Below, in pieces: positions 63,895 to 64,000 of a DNA stretch of 64,000 bases; the first letter of the stretch is position 1; each line of letters begins with the position of its first letter. This stretch comes from Nitrospirota bacterium. Lineage in GTDB: Bacteria > Nitrospinota_A > UBA7883. The position numbers and the translations under genes are program-made. The stretch lies in NCBI GenBank assembly GCA_024275315.1, contig JAJRZK010000033.1:1-64000 (forward strand), given 5' to 3'. The notes under the pieces were generated by a model. That model did not search any database. It saw nothing but the letters and a program-made list of their open reading frames with translations, and was not told where the DNA came from.

Positions 63895-64000
63895 ATGATC
63901 CGAAAACCAGCCGTGGCGGGCTATTTTTATCCAGACACAAAGGAGGCCGTCGAATCACTCATCGACAGTTTCGACGTGGGGGAAGCCGTACGCAAGCCGG
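63895..64000 (+). CDS. MEMO-family protein (AmmeMemoRadiSam system protein B), 5' part
   Basis: ATG 63895 begins MIRKPAVAGYFYPDTKEAVE, the RxPAVAGxFYP N-terminus of the MEMO family; 35 codons are visible and the gene runs off the window. The family resembles class III extradiol dioxygenases and often neighbours AMMECR1 and radical-SAM genes. Function unresolved. Confidence 0.85.
   Translation, partial: MIRKPAVAGYFYPDTKEAVESLIDSFDVGEAVRKP

Overview
The window looks like a chromosomal segment of a Gram-negative, flagellated, respiring bacterium. Outer-envelope genes are present (apolipoprotein N-acyltransferase, RodZ, GT9 heptosyltransferase-like, lipoproteins), as are an anti-sigma-28 factor FlgM with a sigma-28-type promoter, a split cytochrome b/Rieske complex and two multihaem c-type cytochromes. 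Gene content fits Desulfobacterota/Nitrospinota-like lineages, but no rRNA is present and I cannot place it further. I see no tRNA, rRNA or CRISPR array. Coding density is high and about eleven genes appear to start with TTG.

Layout. 1-101: 3' end of an IS3-type element. 0.2-3.2 kb: FmdB zinc ribbon, HDAC-family deacetylase, a lipoprotein and Fe-SOD. 3.2-7.3 kb: Fur/PerR-type regulator (with a PerR-like box in front of the divergent sodB), YjbQ, RimO, CutA, an IHF/HU protein and FolE. 7.3-10.2 kb (minus): pentahaem cytochrome c554-like protein, Rieske protein, cytochrome b N-part and C-part. 10.4-17.1 kb: MetG, LOG protein, PolX, Nth, FlgM and a small Ala/Ser-rich protein. 17.1-26.0 kb: Hsp20, DnaK, small membrane and secreted proteins, GreA, PNPOx-like, GT4 glycosyltransferase, FtsK. 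26.3-36.5 kb: DsrE-like, SGNH hydrolase, NadB, FHA protein, a broken purine nucleoside phosphorylase (PNP) gene with a very basic N-terminal extension, RodZ, Lnt, GT9, RmlD-like. 36.6-40.0 kb: PTS IIA / P-II-like / two cation:proton antiporters. 40.0-49.7 kb: sirtuin, HisS (with an internal stop), PurF, MetK, AhcY and an XRE-cyclase-fold regulator. 49.9-52.5 kb: CysZ-like, thioredoxin-fold/rhodanese fusion, retropepsin-like protein. 52.7-61.5 kb: a signalling and motility block: response regulator-TPR (frameshifted), histidine kinase, HDOD protein, FlhG/MinD-like ATPase, PilB/GspE-like ATPase with eight N-terminal repeats, second HDOD protein. 61.6-64.0 kb: CBS pair, b-type membrane cytochrome, a c-type cytochrome with ten CXXCH and two expanded haem motifs, and the start of a MEMO-family gene.

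How the genes work together. MetK and AhcY are two steps of the SAM/SAH cycle. The bc-type complex plus two multihaem cytochromes indicates quinol oxidation feeding periplasmic multihaem carriers. The PilB-like/FlhG-like/HDOD genes overlap by ATGA junctions and form one translationally coupled unit with no pilin or pilus-assembly gene next to it. The IIA/P-II-like/antiporter cassette suggests ion transport regulated by phosphorylation or ligand-sensing proteins.

Most unusual: three loci carry four reading-frame interruptions. hisS has an in-frame TAG, the PNP gene has an in-frame TGA plus a -1 shift at an A7 run, and the response regulator has a -1 shift at a T7 run. They may be sequencing or consensus errors, real mutations or recoding; sequence alone cannot decide.
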